Assembly (NCBI GenBank): GCA_036927565.1
Contig: JAYESD010000002.1
Location: 221,715,882 to 221,779,881, forward strand
Direction: 5' to 3'
DNA from: Tuctoria greenei
Lineage: Eukaryota; Streptophyta; Magnoliopsida; Poales; Poaceae
Length of the DNA: 64,000 bases
The notes beneath the pieces are model-generated. The model saw only the letters and a program-made list of their open reading frames with translations, did not search any database and was not told where the DNA came from. Of the stretch, positions 11,768-22,561 are shown piece by piece; within the stretch, counting starts at the first letter, position 1, and each line of letters starts with the position of its first letter. The translations under genes were made by a program, and so were the position numbers.

Positions 11768-13839
11768 TGTAATATCCTGAACATTTTAGGAAAAAAACTA
11801 ATTTCGAGGCCAGCAACACAAAACGTTGACTAAACATTAACTCATCGAACCATTGCTCCGATGGACGATTGGAGACCGAAGATGTGTTGAGTTCGTCGAA
11901 ACAATTTCGGAAAAATTAACTTTGTAGCTGGAAACACTAGAGGGTTGACATAAGTTTGACACCTTGAATCTTTTATCTGATGGACGATCGGAGACCGTAG
12001 AAGCGTAGAGCTCGTCGAGACTATTCTGTCTCACTATTCATATGCTTGATTTGGAGATCGGATGAGATGCTTGTTAGTTGATTTAATTTGGACCGTCGGA
12101 TGGCCTATTAGGTTACTAGGTCTTTTTATTTCTAGCAATTCTCTCCAACAAGCCGCCAGAGACCCTGTTTTCCCCCAACGAGCCCCCCATCTTCTTCTCC
12201 CAAGCGCCACCTCCCAATCCTCTCTTCCTTGCCACTGCTTGCCAGCATCTACCAGTGCCGCATGGCCCTGTTGCCATCTCGTTCCTCTGCCATCGAAGAG
12301 GTAAGCTAGAAGAATATGGACCTGTGCAGCACCGCTGCTACCCTGTCGTTCTGCTGCCTAATCTGAAATTAATTATATTAGGGTTGCTGATTTTGCCTGT
12401 TGCATGACCGTGAGTAGGGCAAGTGAACGGAACATCATCAAGCTGCACAGCGCTGCCGCCTGCTTTGTCTCTGCTGCTAGCTGCTCTCTCCTGGAGGTAC
12501 GTTCACAGCTTATGGGTGAGGGAGTGGGATGCATTCAAGTGGCACTTAGATGCCTGTATGTGTGCCTGCCATGACTCACGATGTGGACAGGGGAAGAAAG
12601 AACAAGCAGCTACGGAGTGCGGTTAGTCCTGCAGGAAGGGGATTGAATGGAAGAGAAAGGCAGGGGAAAGAGGAAATCTAAGGAATTTTCTCAGGATTCA
12701 TAGAATCACTGCAAGAATCGTGGATTTTCTCTTCAAGGGTAATTCACTAACTAGTCATTAGCTGGTGAGGGAAGGATTTAGATGGAGGGAATCGTGCATC
12801 GGATATAAATTCCTGTGCAGCGAGGTACCTTTATTTTTAACCAAGTTGGATGACAAATTAGTAAATCTTCCCACAAACAAAGTTGTCGGAATTTTTTTAA
12901 TGTCTATAATGTATTTATTTACATTAATCCATAAAGTAAATTAAACTATGAATAGAACAAGAGAGTCACTTTATAGCCTTTCCTACATGAACGAGATGTT
13001 TCTAAGCGTAGTTGAAATTACACAAGCTTTGAGGGTACTGGTGTAGAGCAACCTTCTTCGGGTTCTCACAGCGGCTAAGGCAAGTGCATGATGAGTTGTT
13101 TCATGATATATGTGATTTGCTCGTTATTAATTTCTCTCATGTGGTTGATTCATTATTGAGTTTTGAGGATTCAATTGCTCTATGATTCTTTTGTTTGAAC
13201 TTCAAGATTCAAGCTGTTCATTTGATTGTCATTCAAGTACCGGTTAAGTCCGGAGTTATTCTTATATTCAAGTTCCTATGAGTAAGTGCTGATCACACTT
13301 GCTCGGCTTTACCGGTAACTGCTAAGAAGAATTCAAGTGTCGTCTGTTTCAGACGGAAACTACTATTTCATCATTCGCCAATTCAAGTTCAAGTATCTCT
13401 ATGATTCATTCGAATTTAATCTATTATTCTTCAAGTTCTAAGTGTACTTGCTGAATGTTTTTACTCACTCTTGTGTTTATTTGGTTTTTAGGTACCCGTT
13501 GATCAAAGCATGCATGGGAAGAGGGCAGTACCTACACTTGAGCACACCAACCAAATATTAAACTTAAATCATAGACTTTATTAATTAATTACTGAGTTAT
13601 GGTGTTTTTAATAACTGTCATGAGGTCATTTGGTCGTTTGGATGTTTACTTGAGTTATGATAGTTGAATGCTGCTTGTTATTGTTTGTGGATGTTATTAT
13701 GCTTATATTTGAATTGTGTTGCCCGTGACTAGTTGACTTTACAGGGGAGACTTTGTCAACATTTTTAATATATTTCTTAGTACGAATGATTAGATGATTT
13801 TTAGTAGCGTCCAAGGGTGTTCATACTTTGGGCGTTACA
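11768..13839 (+). mobile_element. Solo LTR, probably Ty3/gypsy of Tekay/Del type
   Basis: 2072 bp, starting tgtaatatcctgaac and ending tttgggcgttaca, so its ends form the TGTAAYRYCC...GGGCGTTACA inverted pair usual for Tekay/Del-like LTRs. A perfect 5-bp duplication (taaat) flanks it and no internal region is present, so it is a solo LTR. Inside are a C-rich block (about 12130-12310) with a splice-donor-like gaggtaagc and other gene-like text, which are LTR sequence. Orientation is inferred from the start motif. Family assignment is from memory of end motifs only. Confidence 0.8.
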
Positions 13840-13844
13840 TAAAT
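13840..13844. repeat. Target-site duplication, right copy (taaat)
   Basis: Matches 11763-11767 exactly. Confidence 0.9.
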
Positions 13845-15125
13845 ATGGCTTTTTATGGAGCTTGGTAAGGCTAGAAAGTGGCTCACTTGCAATTCATATG
13901 TTACTAAGTCAGAAACGAGATCCTCATGAGAAGACCATGCAACAAAAACCAATGACTGAAGAAATTCTTGTGCACCTATTACAGATGGTGGATGATGACT
14001 CCCAATTTATCACTCTTTTTTTTTCTTTGTGCAAGGATGAAGCATGGCTACTTATTGGCTCTCTCATTTCATTTTTCTCTTTTTTCTTAAATTCTCTCTC
14101 TGTTTTTTTTGAGAGCTCTTATAGCCATGCCTTCTACTCTTTTTTTGTGCACTTTTTTCAGGGAGAATTTTGAAGAATTTGCATGGAATATCTTTTGATG
14201 GTGGATGTGTGAAAATCATGGAATATGGTGGAGTGCACAAGAAATTCCTAATCAAAGATTTCATGCAAGTCACTCAAAAGGGTCAAGAGTTTGACAAAGT
14301 TCAATGAAATGCAGAGTGGCATATGCATTTGGTTTTCAATATCTCTATCATATGGCCTTGGTGGGTATTTAAATTCTAATGATAGAGGATGACAAAAATC
14401 TGATGACCTTAAAAATTGCAATACCAAAATTCAATTTCAGCATGGGGATTTTCCAAGTTTCACTCATTTACCATATCACACAAATCAAATACTTAGATGA
14501 CATGTTTTTCCTAATTTGATATGTGGTTCAAGAACATGGTAATGAAATTGAAATGAGAAGTAGACATATTCCATTCTCTAGCAAAATATGATGTATGAAA
14601 TTGCACAATTTTAATTTCCAATGAGTTGACTTTTAATGATATTATCATGCATGATCAATTTCAACTCAAAAATCAGGTATAGAGGGATAGGAGGAGATAG
14701 AGCGCAAACCATCGCCTTAATGAAGAAGGGTGGGCCAATCCATCATGGCTTGGTCAAATCTTCTCATGGTCCTTCATGCGAGGCCCTGAATTGTTCTTTC
14801 ATGATGGTCCGGGCATGTTGCACCTTGGGAGGCCCATGGGACCTTCCCCACACTTGTTCTTGTACCTGTCTTTATTTGACACGAAATCATGGGAAAGTGA
14901 AAGACTCTATCGGCCTTACCTACACTGGTGAGTCACAATTTATTTGACAAAGGCACTTCATATGATGGAATCAAAATAAGCACCTAAGTTCTAAGTAGGA
15001 AAGTATTTATGATATTCTATATTTTACTTCTCTCCTACTTAGTCAAGTGGGGATAGTGATATGATTGGAAAGGAGTGGTGAGGGTTGGAGCTTGCTTTAA
15101 TGGACATCGACAATTTAACCAAACT
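13845..15125 (-). other. 3' spacer of element C, right part, no env-like gene
   Basis: Lies between the integrase stop of C (15126) and the solo LTR. Athila elements often carry a long extra (env-like) ORF here. I see only short unrelated frames (for example 13817-14173, 14636-14947), none with transmembrane or protein-like features that I trust, so the extra gene is absent or fully decayed in this copy. Confidence 0.55.
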
Positions 15126-16345
15126 TCAAGGACAGGCGTTATAGTCAATCAAATTGACTACGTCTTCCTCTTTGTCCAAATTTTCTTCGGGTTCTAAAAA
15201 GATCATGAGACGGTGCCCATTTACTTTGAATAGATGGCCTTCATCATTTTGGAGTGTAATTGCCCCACGAGATGAAGTACCTACCACAGTATAGGGACCT
15301 TCCCAATTACTTTTTAGTTTCCCATGTCCAAAAAGTTTGACTCTAGAGTTCAAAAGTAGGACTCTATCTCCAGGCTTGAACTCCTTAGGCGTAATTCTTT
15401 TATCGTGCTATCTCTTGGTTTTCTCTTTATAGATCTTGGCACTATGGTATGTCTTATCCCTCCATTGTTCCAGTTCAGAAATTTGCATCTTGCGCAACTT
15501 TCTAGCTTCGTGGAGATCCATATTCCACTTGTTGATAGCCCAATGCGCTTTAGGTTCCAATTCTACGGGTAAATGACAAGTTTTCCCATAGACAATTTGG
15601 AAAGGTGACACTCCAATGGGTGTCTTATAAGCGGTACGGTATGCCCAAAGTGCATCGGGTAGTTTGTTCTTCCACCCATTCCCCATATCAAAGACAGTCT
15701 TTTGCAGAATATTCTGGATTTGTCTGTTTGAAGTTTCTGCTTGACCACTTGTTTGTGGATGGTACGGAGTAGCAATGTTACGCCTAACCCTAAGCTCCAT
15801 AAAAAATCTCTAGAAGGTCTTATCGATGAAATGCGACCCTCCATCACTTATGATCATTCGAGGAGTTCCAAACCGTGGGAAAATGATTTCATAAAACATT
15901 TTCCGAGCGGTCCTGACATCGGCATGTTTGCATGGTAATGCTTCTACCCATTTGGACACATAATCTACAGCCAAAAGAATATACTCGCAATTATAGGACT
16001 TTGGAAAAGGTCCCATGAAGTCGATCTCCCACACATAAAATAATTCTACTTGGAGACTGTATGTGAGGGGCATCGCATTGCGAGCACTGATTCCTCCATA
16101 CTTTTGCCATTCCCGACATCTTCGAACGAATTCTTTTGTATCCTCATACATTGAGGGCCAAAAGAATCCGCTTTGCCAGATCTTTGCCCGAGTACGGTGA
16201 ACACCGTAGTGCCCGCCATAGGGGGCCGCATGGCATCTTTTGATGATTTTGGTGCCTTCGACTGTTGGGACACACCTTCTAAGTAGCCCATCGGAACATA
16301 CCCTATAGAGGTATGGATCATCCCAGAGGTGACGTCGACTCTCAA
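15126..16345 (-). pseudogene. pol: Element C integrase (broken)
   Basis: Integrates element DNA. Minus-strand pieces in order: zinc-binding N-terminus near 16151 (YEDTKEFVRRCREWQ, where the second Cys of the usual CxxC is Trp), catalytic core with DFMGPFPKS and the second Asp in ISDGGSHF, then after a frame change PYHPQTSGQAE with the catalytic Glu, the lineage block CHLPVELEPKAHWAI, and a C-terminal domain ending at 15126 (GPYTVVGTSSRGAI, then VNGHRL). There is no chromodomain. At least three frame changes break it. Confidence 0.88.
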
Positions 16346-16364
16346 AAATGAGTTTTTTCTTATC

Positions 16365-17779
16365 CTACCCTGGTGGTACGTACCCTGTAACCATGAAGTT
16401 TACGATGTCTGCATACCAAGGGTTAGAGTCGGTCACCTTGAGCAACATATCATCATGTAGGAAATCATTGATAGGTATGTCCAGTGTATTTGGGATTTCC
16501 AAACATGAGAGATGATCAGCAACGAAATTCTCTACTCCCTTTTCATCTCTTATCTCCAGGTCAAACTCTTGGAGTAGGAGAATCCATCGGATTATCCTAG
16601 GTTTAGCATCTTTCGTGGTGAGCAAATATTTCAAAGCAGCATGGTCTATGTAGACTATGATTTTTTCTCCAACCAAGTATGATCTAAACTTATCGATAGC
16701 AAAGACAACTGCTAGGAGCTTCTTTTCAGTTGTGACATAGTTAAGCTGAGCTCCTGATAGAGTCTTGCTAGCGTAGGCTATTGCATGATGCTTCTTATCC
16801 TTGGTTTGGCCGAGGACCGCTCCAACGGCATAATCACTAGCATCACACATAATTTTGAACGACAGCATCCAATTAAGGGGTTGAATGATTGGAGCTGTGA
16901 CGAGTCCCTATTTGAGGATGTCAAAAGATTGGTGACACTCATTATTGAAATCAAACGACACATCCTTAGCTAATAGGCTAGTGAGGGGTCTAGTGATTTT
17001 GAAATAATCCTTGATAAATTGTCGGTAGAACCCCGCATGGCCTAAAAAGCTACAGATACCCTTAATGTTGGTGGGAGGTGGAAGTTTTTCAATAACTTCA
17101 ATTTTGGCTTTGTCCACCTCAATCCCCCTTTGGGACACCAAGTGTCCTAAGATGATGCCTTCACGAACCATAAAATGACACTTTTCCCATTTTAGCACCA
17201 TGTTCTTCTCTTGGCATCTTTGTAAGACCCTATCTAGGGTCTCAAGACAATGATCGAAAGTTTTTCCATAGACGGAAAAGTCGTCCATGAAAACTTCCCT
17301 GATTTCCACAATCATGTCTGAGAAAATAGACATCATGCACCTTTGGAACGAAGCGGGTGCATTACACAACCGAATGACATTCGCCGATAGGCGTACGTTC
17401 CCCAAGGGCATGTAAAGGTGGTCTTACTTTGATCATCAGGGTGGATGGGATTTTAATGGTAACCAGAATACCCATCAAGGAAACAAAAGAAGGAATGTTT
17501 CGCTAGCCGCTCAAGCATTTCATCAATGAAAGCCATCGAAAAATGATCCTTCATTGTTGCCTTGTTGAGTTTTCTATAGTCAATACACATCCTCCACCCC
17601 GTGACGGTTTGTTGAGGAATGATTTCATTCCTCTCATTTCGAACGACCGTCATTCCTCCTTTCTTGGGCACTACTTGGACAGGGGCAACCCACTCACTAT
17701 GAGGAACATGATAAATTATCTCGGCATGCAAGAGTTTCAAGACTTCCTTTTTGACAACCTCCCGCATGGCATTGTTCAA
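16365..17779 (-). pseudogene. pol: Element C reverse transcriptase and RNase H (broken)
   Basis: Copies RNA to DNA and removes the RNA strand. From 17779 down: SEWVAPVQVVPKKGG and WRMCIDYRKLNKAT (fingers), FLDGYSGYH, a stop at 17453, then in a new piece CNAPASFQRCMM and the catalytic FMDDFSVYG near 17290, GHLVSQRGIEVDKAKI and a thumb region to 16908. RNase H (16868-16365) has MCDASDYAVGAVLGQ with its first Asp, TEKKLLAVVFAIDKFRSYL and YIDHAALKYLL. Stops split it into three pieces. Confidence 0.9.
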
Positions 17780-17875
17780 CCTCCTTTGAGGTTCCCTAGA
17801 TGGTGTGCTAAGAGGGTTGGTGGGAATGCTATGGGTGCAAAGAGCAGGGCTGATTCCCTTATGGTCTTGGAGTGA

Positions 17876-18373
17876 TTAGCCTAGGACGGATCTATGCTTT
17901 TCTAAGACGGTCATGAGTTTGACATTTTGGTCTTGTGAAAGCTTGTCACTTATAATGACAGGAGCTTCCACATCACCGTGTATGAAAGCATAGCGTAGGC
18001 CTGGAGGTAGGGTTTTCAACTCAATCGAAGGCTTTTGTGATGGCTCTTCTTTGGGCAAATCAAATGTCTCCTACAATTCATCCTCTTCTTGGATGAATTG
18101 TTCTTCTTCTTCATTTTTAGGAAGTTCTAAGAATTGAAGGGCTATGGCTTCCTCGATTGGCTCACTCTCGGGGGGAGGTTTTGCTAATGTGTTCTTGGAT
18201 CGCAGAATGGGAATGGAAAACTTTCTCCCTCCGAGTTTAACATCTAGGCTGCCTATTGAGAGTGCATCCACGAGTAATTTCTCAATGGGTAACCCTATCA
18301 TTACATCGAAGTCTTGGACTTCAAAGACATGAAAATCAAGGCATAATTCAATGTTCTCATGTCTTATAGACAC
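17876..18373 (-). pseudogene. pol: Element C protease region (decayed)
   Basis: Sits between gag and reverse transcriptase. The piece 18373-18071 contains DFHVFEVQDFDVMIGLPIE, like the C-terminal half of a retroviral-type aspartic protease (the D-x-I/L-IG-x-P block of Athila elements). The catalytic D-S/T-G would lie upstream, where the frame is broken, and I do not see it. The linker piece 18058-17876 (ELKTLPPGLRYAFI) is the usual text just before reverse transcriptase in this lineage. Confidence 0.7.
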
Positions 18374-19544
18374 ATTTTATAAAATCCCATATCCTTCCTT
18401 GATTTTTCCATAGGAGTCTCTAAAGGATTTTCTTGTTGGAGCCCATGGCAGATCACCCAAAATGGCTAAAGCACAACTCTCAAAAAGAATATTGGCTCCA
18501 ATAGTGGGATTATAAAGGATGTTCACTAGACGTTGAATGTTTGCTGAGGGTGAGTTTACCTAAATAATTTCAGGTGAAAGCTCAACCTCCGCCGTTCATT
18601 CTTTACTCATGATCGAGGTAAACTCCTTGATCATTTCCTGAAGGAATTTTCCTTTAGGTGGATCAAGGAGTGAGGGGTGTAATGATGGTTTCCTTCTATA
18701 ACAATACTTCGAGGCGTTCCCAAAATCTTCAAAAAGATCTTCCTCGAAGTACAATGGAAACTCCAAAGGTCGAATTTATTCTTCCTTCGGTGTCTTTGGT
18801 TCGGGTGAGGATTTCATAGTCACAACTTGAGATCGACATGATATGGGTTCTGGGGTGACTATGGGGGAATCCTCATGTCTCGACACGACTTCCTCTTGAG
18901 GAGGTTCATTAAGACCAGCGATGAAGGATGTATTTTCTAGAATGCATTCTAGAATTTCCCTTCCTTTATTCGGTGTCTTATGGAGGAAAGAGCCTCCAAC
19001 CGTTATGTTGGGGTATAGAGCAGAATCCTTGTCAAGCCCGAAACGAAAATGTTGTAATAACACATGTTCGGGAATGGACAAGTCCGAGCCTGATTTGGTT
19101 AGCAATGAGAATCTAGCCCAGGTTGCACCTATAGATTCTTTCTCGATTTGCTAAAGTTGAGAATTTCCCATCGTAGAGAGGCAACTTGGGAGAGTGGAAA
19201 GAATGCAAGACAAAAATTGTCTCGAAGTTCTTTCCATTTGCACTCCCAACAGTATGGGTGTACCACTGCTTCGCTCTTCCCTTGAGGGATAAGGGAAACA
19301 ATTTCCACTTAAGCATTTATTATGTCACACCCTTGATTAGAAGGCATGAACACAATTGCTCAAACTCCTGCAGGTGATGGTAGGGATTCTCACAATTCGT
19401 CCCTGAGAAGGATTGCTCCCGAACTGTGGCTATAAAGCCCGGATGGAGTTCATAGCTAGTTGAGCAAATGGGATCCACAGATGGTGGAGGCTCACATAAC
19501 TCACCCTTAGGAGCAGATAGAGAAAGAATTGTGGGTTGCTCCAT
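18374..19544 (-). pseudogene. gag: Element C gag (broken)
   Basis: Structural protein. The start at 19544 (MEQPTILSL) lies 84 bases downstream of the primer site. SYELHPGFIATVREQSFSG and ENPYHHLQEFEQLC match the retrotransposon gag fold; after a stop, LKWKLFPLSLKGRAKQWY (19316 down) is the most conserved gag motif of this lineage, followed by QHFRFGLDKDSALYPN (about 19060). At least two stops and frame changes. The stretch 18374-18775 has no clear domain. Confidence 0.85.
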
Positions 19545-19627
19545 AGTTTAGATAGTGGAAAGTTAAGGAATAAAGATAAAAAATAGATACGAGGGTGAAC
19601 AAGGTTCAAAGATCAACAGCAACCGTT

Positions 19628-19644
19628 CCACGGCAACGACGCCA
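19628..19644 (-). other. Primer binding site of element C (Asp tRNA)
   Basis: On the element strand tggcgtcgttgccgtgg, close to tggcgccgttgccgggg, the complement of Asp-tRNA used by Athila and Tat elements. It begins eight bases inside the 5' LTR (agcatttc spacer), the same layout as in element F. Confidence 0.85.
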
Positions 19645-19652
19645 GAAATGCT

Positions 19653-20870
19653 TGTTGACAACTAGTAACATCACAGATGAAAATCCGCAAGCGCACGGAG
19701 AGACCGCTGTAGCACTTCCCCTTAAAGAGTATTCCAAAGGGTATCGAATCCAAGGAACGTGTGTGCTAATCTTCTAACTAGTTCACCCAAGGACACAAAG
19801 CTTGATGGTAGGCAAGAGATAGAGTGGATTTCCTAAGAGAAGGGTTTCTAATTCAAAGCAAGGCGATCAATAGCAGCTTGTATTGGGCACGGGCTTACCC
19901 TGGTCTTCCAGGCGACTCATGCCAAGAGCCTACGTCGTAGTCGAACATGGAGGATTACAACGGACGGATATGGCTGTCACCATCTACCGCCAACCTCTAC
20001 AACCCGTGGACTATGAGATAATCAAAGGTAATGTCAAGCCTAGACACCACGCCTACACTATCGATTACTTCCCTAACCTCTCTAGTAAAGACTAGGGCCT
20101 CTAAATGAATAGAGCAATAAACAAACAAGCATCTAAGAAATTAACTTGCTTGAATTAAATAAATGAACTCAATTGGAAATCTTGTACCTTACTTTAGATG
20201 GAAAGAACTGTCGAGGTACAAGGGTGGAGAGGGTTTGACAAGCCCGAACCCTATCCTTAAGTGGAAGAAGCCCGACAAGCCGGAGCCTCCTCTTTCACAC
20301 TCTCTCCCTATTTTCTAAGCACTTAGGCAGCGCTACGCCTTTGGAGTGGAGTACTAGACTCAAGATTTCTATGTGTGGAGTGAGGGAGCCCCCTACCCCC
20401 TATTTATACCCTCCAAAGGTTGGTTTGGTGCCAGAAAAAGCGAGGGACTCAGTCGCCATTGTGATCTCCAAGCCGCGAGGAGCCAACACGTGGCGGTTGA
20501 CCGCGTTTGGTGCATTTACCTAGTTGAGCGACCTGGTAGGTAGTCCGAAGTGCCAATGGCCTCAAATGCGGTGTTTTTCGTCCGAGAGGCTATTTTGTGG
20601 GGCCCCATCATGGGTATGGGTGATTCCCCTCATTTTTAGTTGGTTTTCTCCTCCGAATGGGCCCAAGAATCCTCGTGCTTGCGCCTGATTGGTCAGAAGG
20701 TGTGTTTCTTGGATTGGTCCCTATAAATACCTCTAATTATGGGCATAATTCACCTGCATACACAATTGGACCAACACTTGTGGAGATAGTTAGTAATAAC
20801 TTCTACCACTATGTTGGTTGTCCAATCCATAGCTTTTATGCAAGGAATTGACAGTCGGATTTGGAAATTT
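19653..20870 (-). repeat. 5' LTR of element C, outer end missing
   Basis: Pairs with 10189-11421. The inner end is complete (tgttgacaactag in plus). At the outer end the match stops in ggatttggaaattt, where the other LTR goes on for about 15 more bases to gatcgtcaaca; instead element B coding sequence follows (gttagtgtcaagtaaaagc). The lost end and several dozen bases of B point to a deletion across the junction with aattt microhomology. Confidence 0.85.
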
Positions 20871-20943
20871 GTTAGTGTCAAGTAAAAGCACATGGTAGCC
20901 TCTAGTATGAGATGGGTAACCAAGAAACATGCCATCAACAGAG
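20871..20943 (-). pseudogene. pol: Integrase scrap of element B between C and D
   Basis: Only about 73 bases. On the minus strand it reads SVDGMFLGYPSHTRGY followed by LLLDT, matching the end of the integrase core of E2 at about 57796-57860. It shows that elements C and D both lie in the same B pol gene and are separated by this scrap alone. Confidence 0.85.
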
Positions 20944-22499
20944 TTAAGGTAGCTACGACAAGGTCCAACTTAAGGTCCGACTAGCTTTGGTATGCTCCAG
21001 CGCTAGGTCCGACTAGTTTTGGTTAGCTCCAATGCTAGGTCCTGCTAGCTTTGGTAAGTTCCGGCGCTAGATCCTGTTAGTTTTGGTAAGCTTCGGTTCA
21101 AGGTCCGATCAGCTTTGGTAAGGTTGGAGCTTGATCGCAGTGGTTCTGCTTTTCACTTGCAATGTTTCAAACTTGTTTTGAATTATGGAAGCTTGCTTAG
21201 TATTCTTTTACTAAGTTTTTGTTGTGTTTTAGTGGTTATGGCTGATATCTTTTTCCTATGGTTTGCAACATGCTTATGTGAGGTGCTCACGTAAGGTGTT
21301 GTGGTTATCGGAACTAACGAGAGTCAAGTCGTGGACTTGTGCTCAGAAGTATTGGTTATTTATTCATATGCAGGTTTTGTTTGAGTTCAAGACATGGCTG
21401 GTGACAGGATCCATTGGACTAGTCTCAGGGAGGAGATGAGGTTCCAACAATCAAGTTTGGAAGGAACTTTGGTTGAGCAGATCAGGAGGTCACGCAGGAT
21501 GATTGAATCAAGGGCAATGCATGTGAAGGAAACTAGATGTTGTTGGAAGGTGTTAGCACGTATGCATGGAGTGCATGGACGTGGAAACATGGTTCCAATG
21601 CGGGATTTGTACGTGAAGATTTGGTTGGAAGGATCCAATCGTATCGGATTATGACTCTGGCTGCAGTAGAGTCGGGTTTTGCCTTGTATATGGAAAGTAT
21701 CGAGTTGGTTATGATAGTTTTCTTTTGGGTCACAAATTTGAGTTGTTTTAGGAATGTGGAATACGTTCCTAAGGTGTTTGTAAGCCTTAAGTTTGCTTCT
21801 ATCTGCGTATAGAAGAGTCTTGAGCAGTTATGAAAAGTTTTGATTCGTGAATTGAGTAGGATTAGAGTCCTAGTTAGGTTTGGGTTGGCCTAAGGGCTGG
21901 TTATATAAGCAAGGGACACCAGAGCTCGTGGGGCACGTCTTTGGGGCTGTTTATCTTGTGTTTTGATCAATAAAATTCATAGTTTGAAGGAACTTTTGTG
22001 CCTTGTTTGCCCGACTTGTTTTCGTCAAGTCTTTCTCATCGAGTTTCTGCAGAGCATTACCTTTCTTTCGTGGTTTTATCATAATTCAAGTTTTACAGAT
22101 CTGATTGACATGATTTTTTTTGGGTTGTCTTCATACCTTGATTTTATCTCATATGTGAAAATTTCACGTTCATTGGATTAGTTTTTTTGGATCTTCATTA
22201 GTTTCTTTGTAGTACTCCAGAATCGTTTTTCTTGGGTAAAACAGATTGACCTTTGTTTGATCTTTTGATCGTAACTTGAGTTTTTCTTGATGGATTTTCG
22301 TGACTCTTGTTGTGACATCTTCGTGACTTGATTCTCCACAATCTATACTTGTTTAGTTACAATCCTTTAGATTAGTCGCCCACACAATTTCTTTAATAGA
22401 TTGTTGTTCTACCGTGGGATTTTTCATTGCTTCCGCTGAAAAGTTGTAATATACCATTCAGCCCCTCTGGTAGCTTTACACGTGCTCTTCGATCCTAAA
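20944..22499 (+). repeat. 5' LTR of element D, 5'-truncated
   Basis: Starts inside the repeat region at about gtagctacgacaagg, compared with the intact 3' LTR at 28991. Contains the motif repeats (20955-21130), U3 hairpin (21273-21295), TATA box tatataa (21902-21908) and polyadenylation signal aataaa near 21968. It ends gatcctaaa just before the primer site. Confidence 0.88.
21273..21295 (+). promoter_or_regulatory. Conserved U3 hairpin, 5' LTR of D
   Basis: cttatgtgag-gtg-ctcacgtaag: nine Watson-Crick pairs plus one G-T/A-C wobble position in a ten-base stem, with caaca...tgttg outside it. Confidence 0.6.
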
Positions 22500-22501
22500 A
22501 T

Positions 22502-22513
22502 TGGTATCAAAGA
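22502..22513 (+). other. Primer binding site of element D
   Basis: tggtatcaaaga is a two-mismatch version of tggtatcagagc, two bases after the LTR end. Confidence 0.8.
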
Positions 22514-22561
22514 CACGGTGCTCTTATCTTTTTTATTCACACCTATTTTTGACTAATCCTC

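Larger units (their letters stand above)
10189..20870 (-). mobile_element. Element C: Athila-type Ty3/gypsy element, minus strand
   Basis: A gypsy element with two similar LTRs (10189-11421 and 19653-20870), an Asp-tRNA primer site (19628-19644) and minus-strand gag, protease, reverse transcriptase, RNase H and integrase. The integrase text CHLPVELEPKAHWAI and the DFMGPFPKS block are typical of the Athila lineage, as is the primer site. It lies in element B pol. No target duplication is visible because the right junction is deleted. A solo LTR (11768-13839) sits in its 3' spacer. All frames are broken. Confidence 0.88.

Noticed and set aside
12062..12626. Possible exon with Kozak-like start and splice donor (gaggtaagc)
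   Set aside because: It lies inside a 2072-bp unit with LTR-like ends and an identical 5-bp duplication; no protein domain is visible.
21394..21654. Separate protein gene upstream of element D
   Set aside because: It is the LTR U3 frame also seen in E2; here it is frame-shifted and part of D's truncated 5' LTR.
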